Under the pieces are notes generated by a model. The model saw nothing but the letters and a program-made list of their open reading frames with translations. It made no database searches and was not told the origin of the DNA. A stretch of 64,000 nucleotides of DNA from Kappaphycus alvarezii (taxonomy: Eukaryota; Rhodophyta; Florideophyceae; Gigartinales; Solieriaceae), in contig NADL03000496.1 in the NCBI GenBank assembly GCA_002205965.3, forward strand, positions 434,001-498,000, in the 5' to 3' direction. Position 1 is the first letter of the stretch. Each line of letters begins with the position of its first letter. A program made the position numbers and the translations under genes. Below, piece by piece: positions 1 to 12,139 of the stretch.

Positions 1-450
1 ATGTCGATTGGGCTGGCTGTCGTGACTCTAGGAGATCTACGACAGGATTAGTAGTGAAGGTGAATGAGGCACCAATCTACTGGACTAACAAGAAACAGAC
101 ATTTATTCCCTTATCTTCTGGTAAGCTGAGTACATAACTCTATCTTAATGTGGAAATACTTTGACGTAGCTGCGCAGTATCTTTTGGGAACTTTACACTG
201 AAGAGGTTCTCACAGACGAACAAGACATGTACCCGATCTCGATATCCATGGACAGTTCGACTGATATGTCGATTGTGGAAAAGGCCAAGTCTTCGGAAAG
301 GAACAAGAATATCGCGATAAAGTTCCAAAATATTAAGGAACTAGTGAAGACCGTTGTCGTGAATGTGTACGGGATATCAACAGAAGTGCAACCTGCGGAT
401 GTCTTAACAAAGGAGTCATCTGTGATAATTTCGAAGTACTGCGATTATTG
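1..450 (+). pseudogene. Ty1/copia RNase H C-terminal fragment (truncated by window start)
   Basis: This is the 3' end of a copia-type pol gene. Around 52-135 one frame reads EAPIYWTNKKQTFIPLSS, the usual copia RNase H strand (APVSWSSKKQ..ALSS in the family). From about 300 to 430 another frame reads KNIAIKFQNIKELV, then EVQPADVLTK, the family's terminal block (KHIDIRYHFVRE...ADILTK). The pieces lie in different frames, so the copy is frameshifted. It is not closely similar to the copia copy at 7622-11400. Upstream reverse transcriptase lies outside the window. Confidence 0.7.
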
Positions 451-1470
451 TGCGGTCTGGTTGATTGATTTGACTGACGTCTTCCGTATTCTTGCTCTTG
501 TTTTCTTCTGTTCTTCTTCAGATATGTTCATGTAGCCACTACGCTGTTAGTGCTTCGTAGTTTATACTTGCTTGAATAAACAAACTATCTCTTCTCGAAT
601 GTTTGAGAGGGAAGAAGCAGTAACAGCCAGTCGTTGGCTCGGCGCACAGTGTCCACCCGTTGGTGTCAATGCTAGCAAAATAAAGTGCGGCCGGGCGGTG
701 TGCACTGTCCGACTCATCGGCGCCAAGCCGCGGTTTATACACTTTCGTCGCATTGATTAGTCCCGGGTCGGTCCGTTATACCTCGAAAGCGAAAATTTCC
801 GACTGGGACATCCTTAATCGTTATTATGGATCGGATCGGAATAAATGCATCGTAAAGATGAACGGACACGGGTGATGTCTCTTCCGATAGGGACTTAAAA
901 CGGGAGCGGGGTCATCCGGCACAGTGGCCGGGTGGACGGTGGTACTAGGCACTTAAGAACGTCCAGAGTTACGTACTGCTTAGGCGCCGTATTCACTGTA
1001 CATTTCGGGCACAAAGTACGATAATTCGAAGTTTCCGCATGTGTTGGGACCAAGAACCTTTTCTAAATACCGGCCGTGGCAGCTGCTGCATCTATAATCT
1101 ACTTGTGCAAGGTGCCTTTGAAGGCAACCGTACTCATGCATCTTCGGCTGCCCGGACTTTGACCCTTGTCGTGTACGAAGATGCGAGAAGGTGAGCGACT
1201 TTTCTTGTGTTAGGCTTCTCTTGCGACAACAGTGAGCAATACAAAGGTGAGGTAGGGACCTTAACAAGATGGGGCCAGCCATTGCGCGCTTTTACAACCA
1301 TTTCCCATTGTTTCGTTCCACGTAGTGTTGGGCCAGCAAGCAGGCGGAATTGGGGTTAACTTCTTTGCATTGGGACGTGTGCCATAGTTTTGGGGGACCA
1401 ATGGAGGTGATCCTGGTCCGGGCTTGCGCGAGAAAGTCAGCGGTCCAAGATCGGTTATTTATAGAAGGAC
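451..1470. other. Unassigned region between copia tail and solo LTR
   Basis: No convincing gene is seen. The first few hundred bases are probably the 3' LTR of the preceding copia fragment, but no partner LTR is in the window. A minus-strand open frame at 980-1282 contains a CSSCHG pair, but nothing else identifies it. Confidence 0.3.
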
Positions 1471-2825
1471 TGATAGGGGTAAATCGTCGGGAGAAGAGAT
1501 ACTCAGAACCAACTACCCCAAGAAGGAGGTGTTGCAAGCGACAAAAGTGCTATCGTGGTATAGTTGAACGAACAAGAAGGAGTGTATATGGAAGAGAGTT
1601 GAGAGGGCTAAAAACAAGTATGAAAGGGGCAGGGTCTACCACTGATGCTCTGTGAGTAGCGTAGGAAAAAGTTTTCTTCGGTCCGAAGTTGACTCTCAAC
1701 TTCCTACTACTCGGGACTTGACTTGACGTTGTCTGCCAACTTGCTTCACCTCCACAAGAGGAAGCAATTTACTCATCTTATATAGACTTTTTGGGTGTCC
1801 CTAAAGTCTCAAAAAAACATACTAAGAACCATAAAATGCATCGAATGGAATCGTGTGAACGAGAAAGACTAACAGCAGATACTATCAGGATAAATATCTA
1901 GATTCTTTCCTTAATATCTTAGTCCTCTACATCAGAGCCAAACAGTTCCCCGAAAATATCCATTCCACCCAGGCAGTCCACACAAATATCAGCGAACGGC
2001 TTAGCATTCTCCATTGCCTCCTGGGAAATATCTGGACCGCTGAGGACGTCCCCATCCGGTTCCAGAGTCGGGACCACCTAGTCCATATTGTCTGCCCCCT
2101 TCCCCACTAGTCCAGTACTTTCCATGTCTCCCCCCCCTCATCCTCCTCTTTCTCCTCTTCTCTCCCCTCTTCATCATCGTCAGAAGAGTCAGAGATCCCA
2201 ATTACTCCCTCAGTCTCCCCTTCGTTCTCCATGGGGCCCCTCCACCGTTGTACGCTAGTGGCCCCGACGGGTCCACCCAGTCCTCCTCTTCATCCCCTCA
2301 TCCCCTCATCCTCCTCATACCTCCCTTCTCTAACTCCTCTTCCCCTCCTCCTCTCCTGCTGCTGCTGAAACAGTTACGGCGGACCCACTGCCGAACGCGT
2401 TCCGGTGCAACCTTCTACAGTAATCATCGTAGTCGTTGGACCATTTGCCATCAGGGCCAAAGCGTTGGTGACGACGGCCTCGGGATGATGTGATGGTGAG
2501 GGAAGGCGGAGGTTGGTCATGTTAAGGGCTAAAAGAAGGGGTGAGCTGCGATGGTAGTTGATGGCGGGGGGTTCCCTCAACGACGTCGCTTTCGAAGTTT
2601 AAATGCTGCGACGTCTTCGAAAAGTATGTCGACCTTGGACGTGTACAGTAATGACATCTCTTAATGACACTGCTCTTAAAATAAAAAATCAACTCATGAA
2701 TTTGCCACACTCATCAGATTACAAATATCTTGCAATTTAGAACTGTAAAAATATCTTGCAATTCCGGTACTGTATCCAAATTTGGTCTCTTTAGATTTGT
2801 TTCGTGTGCAATTTTGCTCACATCA
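1471..2825 (-). repeat. Diverged, interrupted solo LTR of the gypsy A/B family
   Basis: The segment starts TGATAGGGGTAAATCGTCGG and ends GCTCACATCA, matching the start and end of the 719-bp LTRs at 20577 and 53944 (TGAT...ATCA). Similarity runs over about 1471-1903 and 2632-2825 with many substitutions, so this is an old copy. The middle, about 1904-2631, is unrelated and replaces only about 110 bp of the reference LTR. Flanks (AGGAC left, GGGGG right) show no target duplication. No internal coding region adjoins it. Strand follows the coding orientation of copies A and B. Confidence 0.8.
1904..2631. other. Pyrimidine-rich insertion or replacement inside the solo LTR
   Basis: About 730 bp unlike the reference LTR. 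The plus strand is CT-rich at 2090-2360. Read on the minus strand, about 2120-2215 gives an acidic stretch (SDSSDDDEEGREEEKEEDEG) before a stop. Terminal repeats or target duplications were not found. It could be a fragment of another element or a different LTR subfamily. Confidence 0.4.
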
Positions 2826-3060
2826 GGGGGCGTACAGGCAGTGGAGGAGATGGTTACCACAGGTGTCCAGCTTGTGAGGGCAATTTGGTCCTGGCATGTG
2901 TGCCAGGAACAAACAGCTGACCTAGCAGTGATATCGGAGCAGTGGGAGAATTTCCGGGCCACGGTGTGCGTTCGTTATAAGGACCCTGGCGTACTATACT
3001 ACTCTTTGGAGCCGGAAGCGCCATGGATGCGCGGAACGCTTGAAACCTACAGTCTCCGGA
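2826..3060 (+). repeat. Diverged repeat, inverted relative to 28200-28430
   Basis: Reads colinearly with the reverse complement of 28200-28430. Shared blocks include GTGAGGGCAATTTG, GCAGTGATATCGGAGC and ACTCTTTGGAGCC. It begins exactly at the end of the solo LTR. The family is not recognised. At 28 kb it adjoins a LINE fragment, so it may be a LINE tail or a short non-autonomous element. Confidence 0.65.
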
Positions 3061-4173
3061 GGGAACAAACATTCTCTTGCACTGCTTCATGAGAGGAATC
3101 CGTCGGTGTCTTCAGCGGTGGTGTCTTGTGGTGGAGAAAATATTGAACGAAAGGTCTTAGACGGCAGTGAGACAAAGGCAATTTACGATGAGCGTCTATG
3201 GCGGCATCGTATGTTTCCAGAGACTTGATTGGCGGTGGCGGAAGTGTCTGGCCAGCTTGTACGTTGTCGAGTTTATAAGACCCGTTCCAAAGGCGACTCT
3301 AGCAATGCCCGTGGTAAGGGCGATGTTCAGTCCGACGTGGGACTTTAAGTAGATTTTCTGTGGGTTACCTTAGCACTTGGGAGATGTGGGACAACTTGTC
3401 CTTGAGGGAACAAAGGGCGTATAGCCGCCCGACAGTGCAGGGTCAATAAATGAGAGACTGTGAGCCTGTCGAAGAAGGGGGAACACGAATCAGAACTTTC
3501 GAATCAGAACTTTCAGAGTTGACCAGCAACTGGAGCTCTCTGAAGACTTCAGAGTCAAGAGCACCCCCTGCAATGGACCGCAGAGAGCGCTGCATGTGGC
3601 AGAGGGACTACCCGGTTAGCTCTTAGCTAGCAATATGGTCGGATCCTGCAGCGGACACCCGTTTTACTGATACCATAAATTTACTACTATTCTACGATCG
3701 AACTATGTTGCGCTTTAGATGGTGCAAGACTGGAGGAAGACTCGCAGGAGGTGTTCCATATTGCATACCTTCCTCAACGGCTAAAGGTGGTACACATAAT
3801 GCATTTATAAAAACAAATATGCTTAGACCAGTCCTTTTTCCATTGTACCGCCGTAGTTAGAGAGAGCCAATCGTTGTGAGTATTCTGATACCCATTCTAC
3901 CAACCAGTACCAAAACCCCCCAAATGGGACCATAATGAGCTGAGCGTGTCGAACAGGCCCATTTTCAGAAAAATGGTTTATTGTAGTACACTCTTTCTCT
4001 ACCTTTCTATCAGTTTATCTCTCGATACGGTTGCCTCTCTGATCATTTGGAGCACCAAGAAAGCGCAAAACTGCAGAAACCGAACGCCGCGACCCTTCCT
4101 TGCCCCTCCGGATCTTCTACCTCCCCTAACTTGACGCTCTTCTTTCTCTAACCTAAAAAGCATCCTTGCCATA
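3061..4173. other. No gene recognised
   Basis: Short open frames only. A 14-bp perfect tandem duplication (GAATCAGAACTTTC twice) lies near 3488-3517. The right part (about 3930-3975) may be the outer end of the pogo-like element that follows. Confidence 0.3.
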
Positions 4174-6480
4174 TTAGACGCATCCGTTCGAAAGCATTTT
4201 TTCGTGCGTATGCTTCTTATCCAACGCGAGCTTCTCCCTGATCTGACTTTGCCGCCTCTCATGTCTTTGAGTATTACGTGTATCTTGAAGCTGTTGCTGC
4301 CGTCTTTGATCTTGAATTATCCTCGCAACCTTGGTCCGCTGTTTCTGTTCCGCCCGCTTTTGAGCTTCCTCCTCCAACTTACGTTTCCGGGCCTCCAACT
4401 TTTGTCCATGAGTGACCCAATCAGCTGCCGCGCCAGGCTCATAGAGCGCATGCGTTTGGTTGTTGCTAATCACTGTGGCAGTAGAATGTGAATGCTCTAT
4501 GAGCATGTTTTCATTTAGAATAGATGTGAGCGTCTCTAGTTGATGCAGAAACGATGATATCTCCTTGGCCTTTGCAGGCTGACCACCATTTCTGCTTACA
4601 ATTCACATTATTTTCTTGATTGTCTCCCGGGCTGTCTGTCTTTTTCGAACAGGGGCAACAAGAGATGCCAGAACTGCATCTGAAAGCTTTTGCTTAAGCA
4701 ATAGAAAGGATTGTGAAATTTAGTCTTTAGAGTTCCGAAATCTGGCAGTAATATCAAGGTTGAAAGTATATGAGCTAGTCACTTCAAAGAACGAATGATG
4801 ACGTCAATTGTGCAAATGTTAGACCATGCGTATACTGCGCATGCAAGGTTGAAGTTAATTGGCGTATTGTCCACTCTACCTGTCTGCAAAACTAATCCCT
4901 CAATTGGCGTATATGGTTATAAAGTTGTTTGTTGATATGTTGGTCGCTTGGTTATACAAATGTGAGTGTTCGTTGCATTCACAATGACCTCAATATTGTT
5001 CCAATGCACTTCTCTACCCACGCAATATACTTTCGAGAGGAACGGCCGTCAAGAACAGGAAGCTTGGATTCAGAACGACTCATGATTCTGATCATGGGCA
5101 TGTTAATATGCTGAATAAATGCAGGCATTATGGCGTCCTCCATGGAACCATTGTGTCACTCTTTGATAACAGCTTCTAAGAGAAACCAGTTTGAGTGTGT
5201 AAAAAGCTCTATAATTTCATGAGTTTTCATGAAACACTCCGCTTGTAGGAGCCCACCAGTCGGAGTTAATTCTTTTCCGGCAATGGCGAAAAAGGAGGGG
5301 CAAGAACGCCACAGCAGGCCAACGACTGTCGTGATGTGCTTGCCAGCCCCAAATATGGACTAAACCCCTCTCTTCCCCCTTTTTTCGAGGATGCGCAGGC
5401 AAAAGCACGTTCAAATTTTCCCTCCGTAACGTCAATTCCTGTTTCACCCATATTCCACAATGGCTTGGGACTGAGAATTATCCCTTTGTTTGCATTACTC
5501 ACTCTTTCCATGTTTCTGAACAGCGTTTCGACGTGGTCATACGTGTGAGTAGCTAGTTAAGCGTGTTCGTTATGTCTGTGGGGTGTTAAGCGCACACGAG
5601 CAGATCAAGGTAGAACTGTGGTTGAAACTTTGGTTGAGGCTGGCTGGGTTAAGCCGGCCGCTCCAAACCAGGGTTTATATAGAACTGAAGATAGCTACAA
5701 ACTAAAGGAAAATGCAGTCTAACATTAGCGAACTCAAAGGTGTTCCGTAAAACAGCCCTGACTGCATCGTAAGTAGCGCTTTCAGAATTGTAGTCGGCAC
5801 GAGTGACATACTCTGACAATATGTAAGAAGTACATTGGTCCAGGTGGCATGGATAGCAAGGCTACTTTTGATTGGTAAAGCAATGATAAATACCCAGTGT
5901 GCAACTCGCCAGTAACTATTCAAGTGTACCAATGGGGTCAAACGCTGTCTTCAGAACTGCAGGGAAGGAGTAATGACAGCAAAGTGCCTAGTAGCCCTGG
6001 TTGCAAGGTTACCAGTGTTTGAATCTACAGTACAGTAGATGCAGTGAATTCGTGTAATGCTGTAAGGTCAGTGAAGTGAAATACAACATCGTCTATTTTG
6101 TACGTAATGTCTCTGTGCCTCGCACAGTAGCCACGCACAGCACCCGCACTTGAAATTCCAGACTTATACGCAGCTCTGCCATCCGATGCTATTTTTGATA
6201 AAACAGAACGAAACTGGTCAATTTCCACTGCAAACCCTTTAGATGCATCGTCTTTTATCCTTTCGTTTATTATCTTGCTTTTTTCTGAACTGATGACAGG
6301 CTTGCGACCTCTCAGGCAGTTCTCAATGGTCAGTTTTGACAGTTGCTCTCGGTCTTCTCGTTCTAAGGCATGCTTTAATCGCTGGAGAGTGAATTCTGAA
6401 ACTCCTGTGATTGCTGTGATGTGTCAAATGGAGTGGGAGCTGAGTTCTAGAAACTCATCATCATCATGACGTGACAAACC
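4174..6480 (-). pseudogene. Pogo-like (Tc1/mariner superfamily, DDE_1) transposase, decayed
   Basis: Minus-strand frames, in order, rebuild a pogo/Tigger-type transposase. At 6480-6228 is the N-terminal helix-turn-helix region with GVSEFTLQRLKHALERED and then RGRKPVISSEKSKI. At 6228-6090 is the CENP-B-like second helix-turn-helix region. Near 5460 LWNMGETGI is the site of the first catalytic aspartate (family N-x-DETG), here glycine. Near 5060 PVLDGRSSRKYIAWVEKC matches the second catalytic motif (LLDGHSSH). At 4640-4174 is the C-terminal part with HQLETLTSILNE and a charged coiled coil. At least five frame changes and several stops are present. Loss of the first aspartate means an inactive enzyme even apart from the frameshifts. 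Terminal inverted repeats are uncertain. Confidence 0.75.
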
Positions 6481-7077
6481 CTGTGCTTCTTTTCTTTCTG
6501 TCCTTTTTTGAGCAATGCGGTTTGTTACCGCATAAAAACGGGCATGTTGAACTATGTTGACACGAAATAAGTGCCATGGACTATTGTATATGATTTAGGA
6601 ACCTTCTATAGACTTATATATTCCCGTTGATGGCGGTAGATAAGTGAGAGGTAGGACCGGAAGAGTTTCGATGATTTGTTTTTGGCGCGAAAGGTACCAA
6701 AATTGCCCCGTGTACCAAATTAAGCGGTCGAGGAAGGTACTCCTAAGCATGATGGCAGTCGTTGGAACGCTAAATGTTTGTTTTCCAAGTCTGCCATTGA
6801 GCCCAGAAATGACTGATAGGATTTGAAGTAGGCTATGATGGATTCCCTAGTAAAGTCCACAAATCCCACTAGGGCGTTCAATACAAGGGTACAATGCCTT
6901 TACGTAGAGGATAAATTCGGTCCAAATTCATATTTTCGTGTTATTTTTGTTTAAGACTAATCTTTCATTGTGCTAGGGACTGTACAGTTGTGAAGGGACT
7001 GTACAGTTGTGGCCCACTCAGGGGGAAAAGGTCCGGCTCAAGGGACCATGAATTATTTTACTGTACTGCGTACAGCT
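6481..7077. other. No gene; contains a 20-bp tandem duplication
   Basis: No coding similarity recognised. About 6976-7013 holds two copies of GGGACTGTACAGTTGTG in tandem, each with the TGTACA palindrome common in this window's intergenic DNA. Confidence 0.3.
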
Positions 7078-7330
7078 TGAAGGAATTTGAGAAGATGGCA
7101 AGTTTTTATTATCTAGAGTCCAGATGGGGACTCGAGTGTCCTTTATATACCGTAGCAATCCTAGAGAATTGTACTAGGATACTTTAAGTCCACCAGAGGA
7201 GATGCTGCTGACTCTTGATGATTGCTTGTAGGCCCAAATACAGTATCCTGATTATTAAGTGTAGCCCAAGATGATGATGTGACCCAGGACATGATTGTTC
7301 TTTCGTATATTACAGTAATGATTTCAATGT
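7078..7330. repeat. Dispersed repeat, paired with 18116-18367
   Basis: Aligns along its length with 18116-18367. Both begin TGAAGGAATTTGAGAAGATG and share GAGTGTCCTTTATA, CTGACTCTTGATG, and GATGTGACCCAGGACATGAT. Length is about 250 bp, without coding capacity. Its place just beyond the 3' end of the minus-strand copia element would suit a 3' LTR, but the second copy is not at the other end of that element. Confidence 0.6.
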
Positions 7331-7435
7331 GACACAGCTCCTCGGAAGGACAAGTCACCCATTCCGACTGGGTCTTCCAGCTGCCTCTGCTCCTTTTTTG
7401 TTCAACTGCTTTGATTTTCTTTTGGATTTGAATTT

Positions 7436-7530
7436 TGTATCTGCTGCTGCTTCATTTTTTTCTGCTGCTGCATCATTTCTTTCCTGCTGCTGCCATTTTC
7501 AATCTGCTACTGCAATTTCATTTTTTCGTG
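7436..7530. repeat. Imperfect CTGCTGCTG-based tandem repeat
   Basis: Three to four degenerate units of about 27 bp of the form CTGCTGCTGC plus TCATTTTTT. The repeat explains the low-complexity open frame across 7329-7691, which is not a gene. Confidence 0.6.
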
Positions 7531-7621
7531 AATTGTTTCAGCTACTGCAGCTTATAAGAAAAAAAGGGATTAAACTAGACCAAGAAATAATTTCCATGAA
7601 AATGTCCGTAGTTATCCCGTA

Positions 7622-10600
7622 CTACAAGCCAATCATCCGCCCCAATGTGTCTTTCAAAATTGTCTTTCTTAATAAATCCGCCTTGTTGTGATTAGGACGA
7701 ATGTGCCTCAGCTTGATGATGCCATAAAGGACCAGTTTCTTAACCCTGTGTACCCTGAGATTTATGTGCTTGTTCTTGGGCGTCACATAATCTGTAGAAG
7801 CCATTTAAATAGCCACTGTACTGTCTGAGTTGATAACAGTTGGACAGAAGTGGCGATCCTAACTCCAAAAAGCTTGGTGACATAATTCCCAAAATAGTCT
7901 CCTTATCTAGGATACCTCTTTTACACAAGCTACGAGCGCAAAATATTTGGACTCTCCAGAAGAGTTTGATGTTATGGTCTACCGCCTCGATTTGCAGTAG
8001 ATTGGTGAACCGTTGATGTCGAACATGAACCCAGTTGTTGATAGCCTGGTGTTCACAAATCCGCCCCAATCGGCATCAACGGAAGCACCGATAGAATCTG
8101 CTGTGATACCGTATGTGCTATTGTCGTGGATTCCTAAGTGACTAGCACCGCTTAGATAGTAAAGGAATCGTTTAACTAACCTAATATGACGCTCAGTCGG
8201 GGCATGGACTTGACGGACCAATGCAGACAAGGAGAATTACAAGTCGGGTCGATTAGAAATGGCTAAGTAGAGTAATTCGCCGATTATACTTCGATAGGCG
8301 TGATGGCCACTCCCATTTAGTGTCGGCTCCCCAAATTCTGCTGGAACAAGGAGTTTAACGTCCATTGGGAGAAGAGTCAAGACAGTATTTGATTGGTCCA
8401 TTACATATGCCCACAGAAGGGTCTTTGCATAATGCGGTTGGTCGATCCGATTTCCCAGTGGAGAACGACTGATTGAAGGATTTCAGTTCACCAAGAATTT
8501 GATTTTGAATGTGGATGACAACAAATCTTTCAAGTTCTGAAGTAGGGCATGGGAGTTCGAAGCAAATGCCATGTCATCGACCACGACTGCTAGTATTATG
8601 TACTTTGAGTTGGTACGGAGGAAATACATTCGGTTGTCAAAGTTGGAAAGTTTCATTCCCCAATTGACGAGCTTTTCGTGGAAATGAACCGTAGATATGC
8701 CCTGCTTGTTTTGCGCCATAGATGTACTTCTCCAGCTTGCATATGTGACCAGGACTAGCTAGCTTACGGGAAGATTATGTCGGCTGTTCCATGTATATCG
8801 CTACATCAATTGTTCCGTGGAGGTATGCATTAGAAATATCGCCTCCTTCCAGGATAAGATTGTTGGATGCAGCTATAGAGAACATTAGACGTACAGTCTC
8901 ATGAGACGCGACTGGAGCGTAAATTCTTTCCAGATCGAAGTCCACGTATGCTCGTTGACGATCCAATCTCAGAGTACATCGTGCTTTTGGCGATGTAATG
9001 TTTCCTGTGGAGTCCAGACGCTTAGCTCTGAAGGTCTATTTGATGGAAAAGCAATATTCCAGGGTTTTGGGGAACTTAAGGCCAATTATTTCTTTTATGA
9101 GTCCATTATGCTATCTGTCTATAGCCCAGCCCACTGAGGGATGTTACACGCTTCGTCAAATGTCAAATATTTATACGCCATCCTCAGGGGTTCCTTTCCG
9201 TCAGGGTAAGCTATGTCTGGAGTCTATTGATGCGCGGAAGTCATACATTGGATTAGGTTTTCTTGTCGTGAACTCATATAGTCTCCGTTGGCTACCTCAA
9301 CATCGTGCTGCCGTGCAAGACCATCAAGCAAGGAAGAAATTCCTGGGAGCTGTTTGTTCGAAATTGTGGTGAAGTCGTCCCTCCTGATGACTTTAACAGA
9401 CTGGGATTGTGGAATACATACCCTAATCAGCCTCGCGTCAGATTCTATCCCGACGAAGTGTCCGGGCTCTGAGCTAGGTTCTAGCTTTTTGGCTTGCTCC
9501 GCGTGAGGAAGATAAATGAAGGCGTACCCTGGTTGACCGAAAATCAACAGTGATGGAAATCTATCTCTGTATATAGGATCCCAAAGTTGGATAGGAATAT
9601 TTCCATTGACCCTAGAAGATGGAAGCCTATTATGCATCCAGTTTGCATGATTTAAAGCCTCGCCCCATAGGTTATGTGGGAGATCACTGTCGTATAGTGG
9701 GACGTTAGCCCTTGTCCAATGCTCTTGGACGTCATGTTAAGCAGTGCAATTGCTCTCAGGGTTTCGTGGAAGAGAAGGGCTTACTTCAATTCCTGATGAA
9801 TTGAGAAAAGTCATCATCCCTTTGCTTATGTATTCACCCGCTCGATCAAATCCAATTCTACGCAATTTATATCGCGAGGTCTAAAAGTGAGTTGCGGCCA
9901 TATTTTTGTAATTACGAACTATTACAGGGAGCTCAGTTCTGCTATTGATCATCAAAACGTGGGATTTTGCAGTGTACAGTTTGAGGAAATGAACGGCGTA
10001 CTGTTACCTCCGATAGAGCTAGTGAACGGACCATACACATCCATGTTAATGTCTCTGAGTGGCTGCAGTGTCCTGCCCGTCCCTGGTTTGATAGGGGCTT
10101 TGCTGGCTTTTCCGGTAAGAATGGAACACATTCGATGTTGTCGAGATGTGAACGATCGAAGGACGATGCATCGGATTGCTGGCGAGATAGCTGTATATAA
10201 CGGTCTGTCGTGATTTGCCCGGTTTTCCGGTGCCATTTTATGACCTCACTTTCGGAAATCCTTTTGTGGCTTTGTTTGCTTGCTTCGGGTAATTGCTTAA
10301 CCCTAACGGTAGAGTCCGTCAACTAATTCGGTAACCCAGACAATATCTTCGATGTCCAAGGAGCCGTATCTAAAGATAAAGCATCCACTTAGTTGGAACA
10401 GAGACTCTGAGAATATCACGTTAAAGTTTTTCGTAAGCAAGTTAACATCCAGGATGTTTGTTTCAAAATTAGGTGCATGGTAGGCTTTGATGTATGTCCC
10501 CCCGTTCAATGGTAGCCGCAATAGGCCCTTACCGAGAAGGTCTAAAGTTCCATCTGCTGCTTGCACAGTTTGTTTGGCAAATGGCCAATAGTATTTAAAT

Positions 10601-11400
10601 GAGGAACGACTATGGAAGAAATTTTGTGTTGCACCGGAGTCCATGAGCGCGCTTTCGTCTTTTCGTCCTCCCATTTTTGCCACCTGACTTCGAAACTTGC
10701 ACTTTTGCTATGTTTGCGCGGTAGAGAGGCTACCCATCAAAGCTTGACCGTTGTTGGAACTCGGCCAGATTCTGTGGATAAGCAAAGTTATCTGTACTAG
10801 TGAGGGCCACAGCGGTGTTTTCTGAAGGCATAGGAGGGCGATTCGGAGGATTAAGGGATCCCCAGTGTTGTTGGTTACTTTGTGGGTTACATACCCGGTC
10901 AGCTTTTGAATAGTGGCGCTGTCCTCCTTGTCCCGGCGGGGCTTCTGAATGCGGCCATTTTGCTCATCCTCGAGGCTTTTCCAACAGATGTTAATGAAAT
11001 GGCCTGGTTTGCCACAGTAATGGCAGTTCCCTGGTGGTCTGATTTGCCCAGTGCGGCGTCCGCCGCGACCTGTTCCACGAAATTGTCCGCCTCTGGCGTA
11101 TGAGGAACTCCTCCCACGTCCTCTAACGTATATACGTGGGCCGCAGAACACGTTGGCTTGGATGAACTCTTGCCTGCGAGGAACATTTTGAGGGTTGTTT
11201 GGGTTCACCCTTCGAGCAAGTTCCGCTTGAACAGCATTCCAGACGTCCTGGAAGGAGTGTTAGTGATCATGGAGACTATAGAGAGAGCAGCAAATGAAGG
11301 AAGGAGAGAACTAATGAGTTATGAAGTCTTCCCTCGATTCGGCAGCTCCTCGTCATATGTTGCGAGATCTCCGCAGATGCTGTTGAACTGAGAGAAGTGT
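7622..11400 (-). pseudogene. Ty1/copia gag-pol, frameshifted
   Basis: Reading leftward, all copia domains appear in order. Gag (about 11400-10900) includes HEHFSQFNSICGDLATYDEE and a CCHC knuckle CHYCGKPGHFINIC. The protease near 10640 keeps the catalytic motif as ALMDSGATQNFF. The GAG-pre-integrase/integrase segment is at 10240-9940 (DVYGPFTSS), and the integrase C-terminal part at 9637-9224 has KLEPSSEPGHFVG. Reverse transcriptase is at 8966-8483 with YAPVASHETVRLMF, GDISNAYLHG and the active-site VVVDD. RNase H is at 8230-7622, ending HIRPNHNKADLLRK. The domains are spread over several frames with intervening stops. LTR boundaries were not found. Confidence 0.85.
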
Positions 11401-12139
11401 TCGTGCCAGTCTCTGCTAGTTTAAATACCTTCTGTTGCCTCTGCTGACAGCTTACAGCTAGAATAGCGGCTTACAGACACTACTGTAGTTTACTGTACAA
11501 CCTAGAAATCGACCGTTACGTTTATGTACTGTAAAGTGCTTTAAGCTTGAGCTGATCTTCTTTAGATCAGCTCAGGCAGGTTTACGGTTAACCTTCCACC
11601 GTCGTCTACATGGCTTCTGGAAACTTCCTTCGATCGTCCAGAAGCACCATTCGGCTCGCCACGAGGTCTATATAAGCCCCGGTCTTCCTCCATGGTCTGT
11701 CTGCGTACAGCCTTCCACCACCTTCTCTCATCTCAACTCTCGTCTTTGGTCGCCCACTCCTTCTCTCTCCCTCTTGCTCTCGATATCCCTTGTTCCCTCT
11801 CTCTCCGTCGCTCCCTCTCCTTCTTTCCTCTATCAAGGCATGGGACCAGGCCGCTAACGTTGCTCAACGACTTAACTCCTCCACTTCACTCTCTTCGTTG
11901 GCGACCACCCGGGGGCTACCCTACACTCCGTGTAGGGAGAAATGAGAACACATCGAGCAGGTAAGGCAACTTTTAAAAAGCGGCTATTGTTTCGGGCGTG
12001 ACCGCTATGTCGTCTCTGCATTATACACTAACTTCTGTCTTTTGGCCTATCTAAGGCTTGTCGTCTCCGCACTACCTACCTCGGTTGGTTTCGCGCCCGC
12101 ATTCGTTCTACATCCTGCACCACAGAGCCACAGTTTATC
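11401..12139. other. CT-rich non-coding stretch with a TATA-like box
   Basis: No coding match. Upstream bases contain CTTTAGATCAGCTCAGG-type palindromic pieces near 11560. From about 11690 to 12300 the plus strand is strongly CT-rich, as in fungal promoters and 5' untranslated regions. It may be the promoter of the finger-protein ORF at 12140-13093 or an LTR of the plus-strand copia element. Confidence 0.35.
11667..11676 (+). promoter_or_regulatory. Candidate TATA box TCTATATAAG
   Basis: TCTATATAAGCCCC followed by a CT-rich tract resembles the TATA region of the 298-bp LTR at 47552 (TCTATATAAAGTGCCCC). It lies about 470 bp before the open frame at 12140. Function is inferred only. Confidence 0.3.

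Noticed and set aside
3930..3975. Possible left TIR of the pogo element (GTGTCGAACAGGCCCATTTT versus the reverse complement near 6540)
   Set aside because: Similarity is short and gapped, and no TA pair fixes the ends. Not strong enough to annotate.
4204..4491. 95-codon plus-strand frame, Leu/Pro-rich
   Set aside because: Antisense to the coiled-coil C-terminus of the pogo transposase. Composition is explained by the opposite strand.
7329..7691. 120-codon plus-strand frame rich in Ser, Ala, Phe and Cys
   Set aside because: Created by the CTGCTGCTG-based tandem repeat and by antisense copia RNase H.
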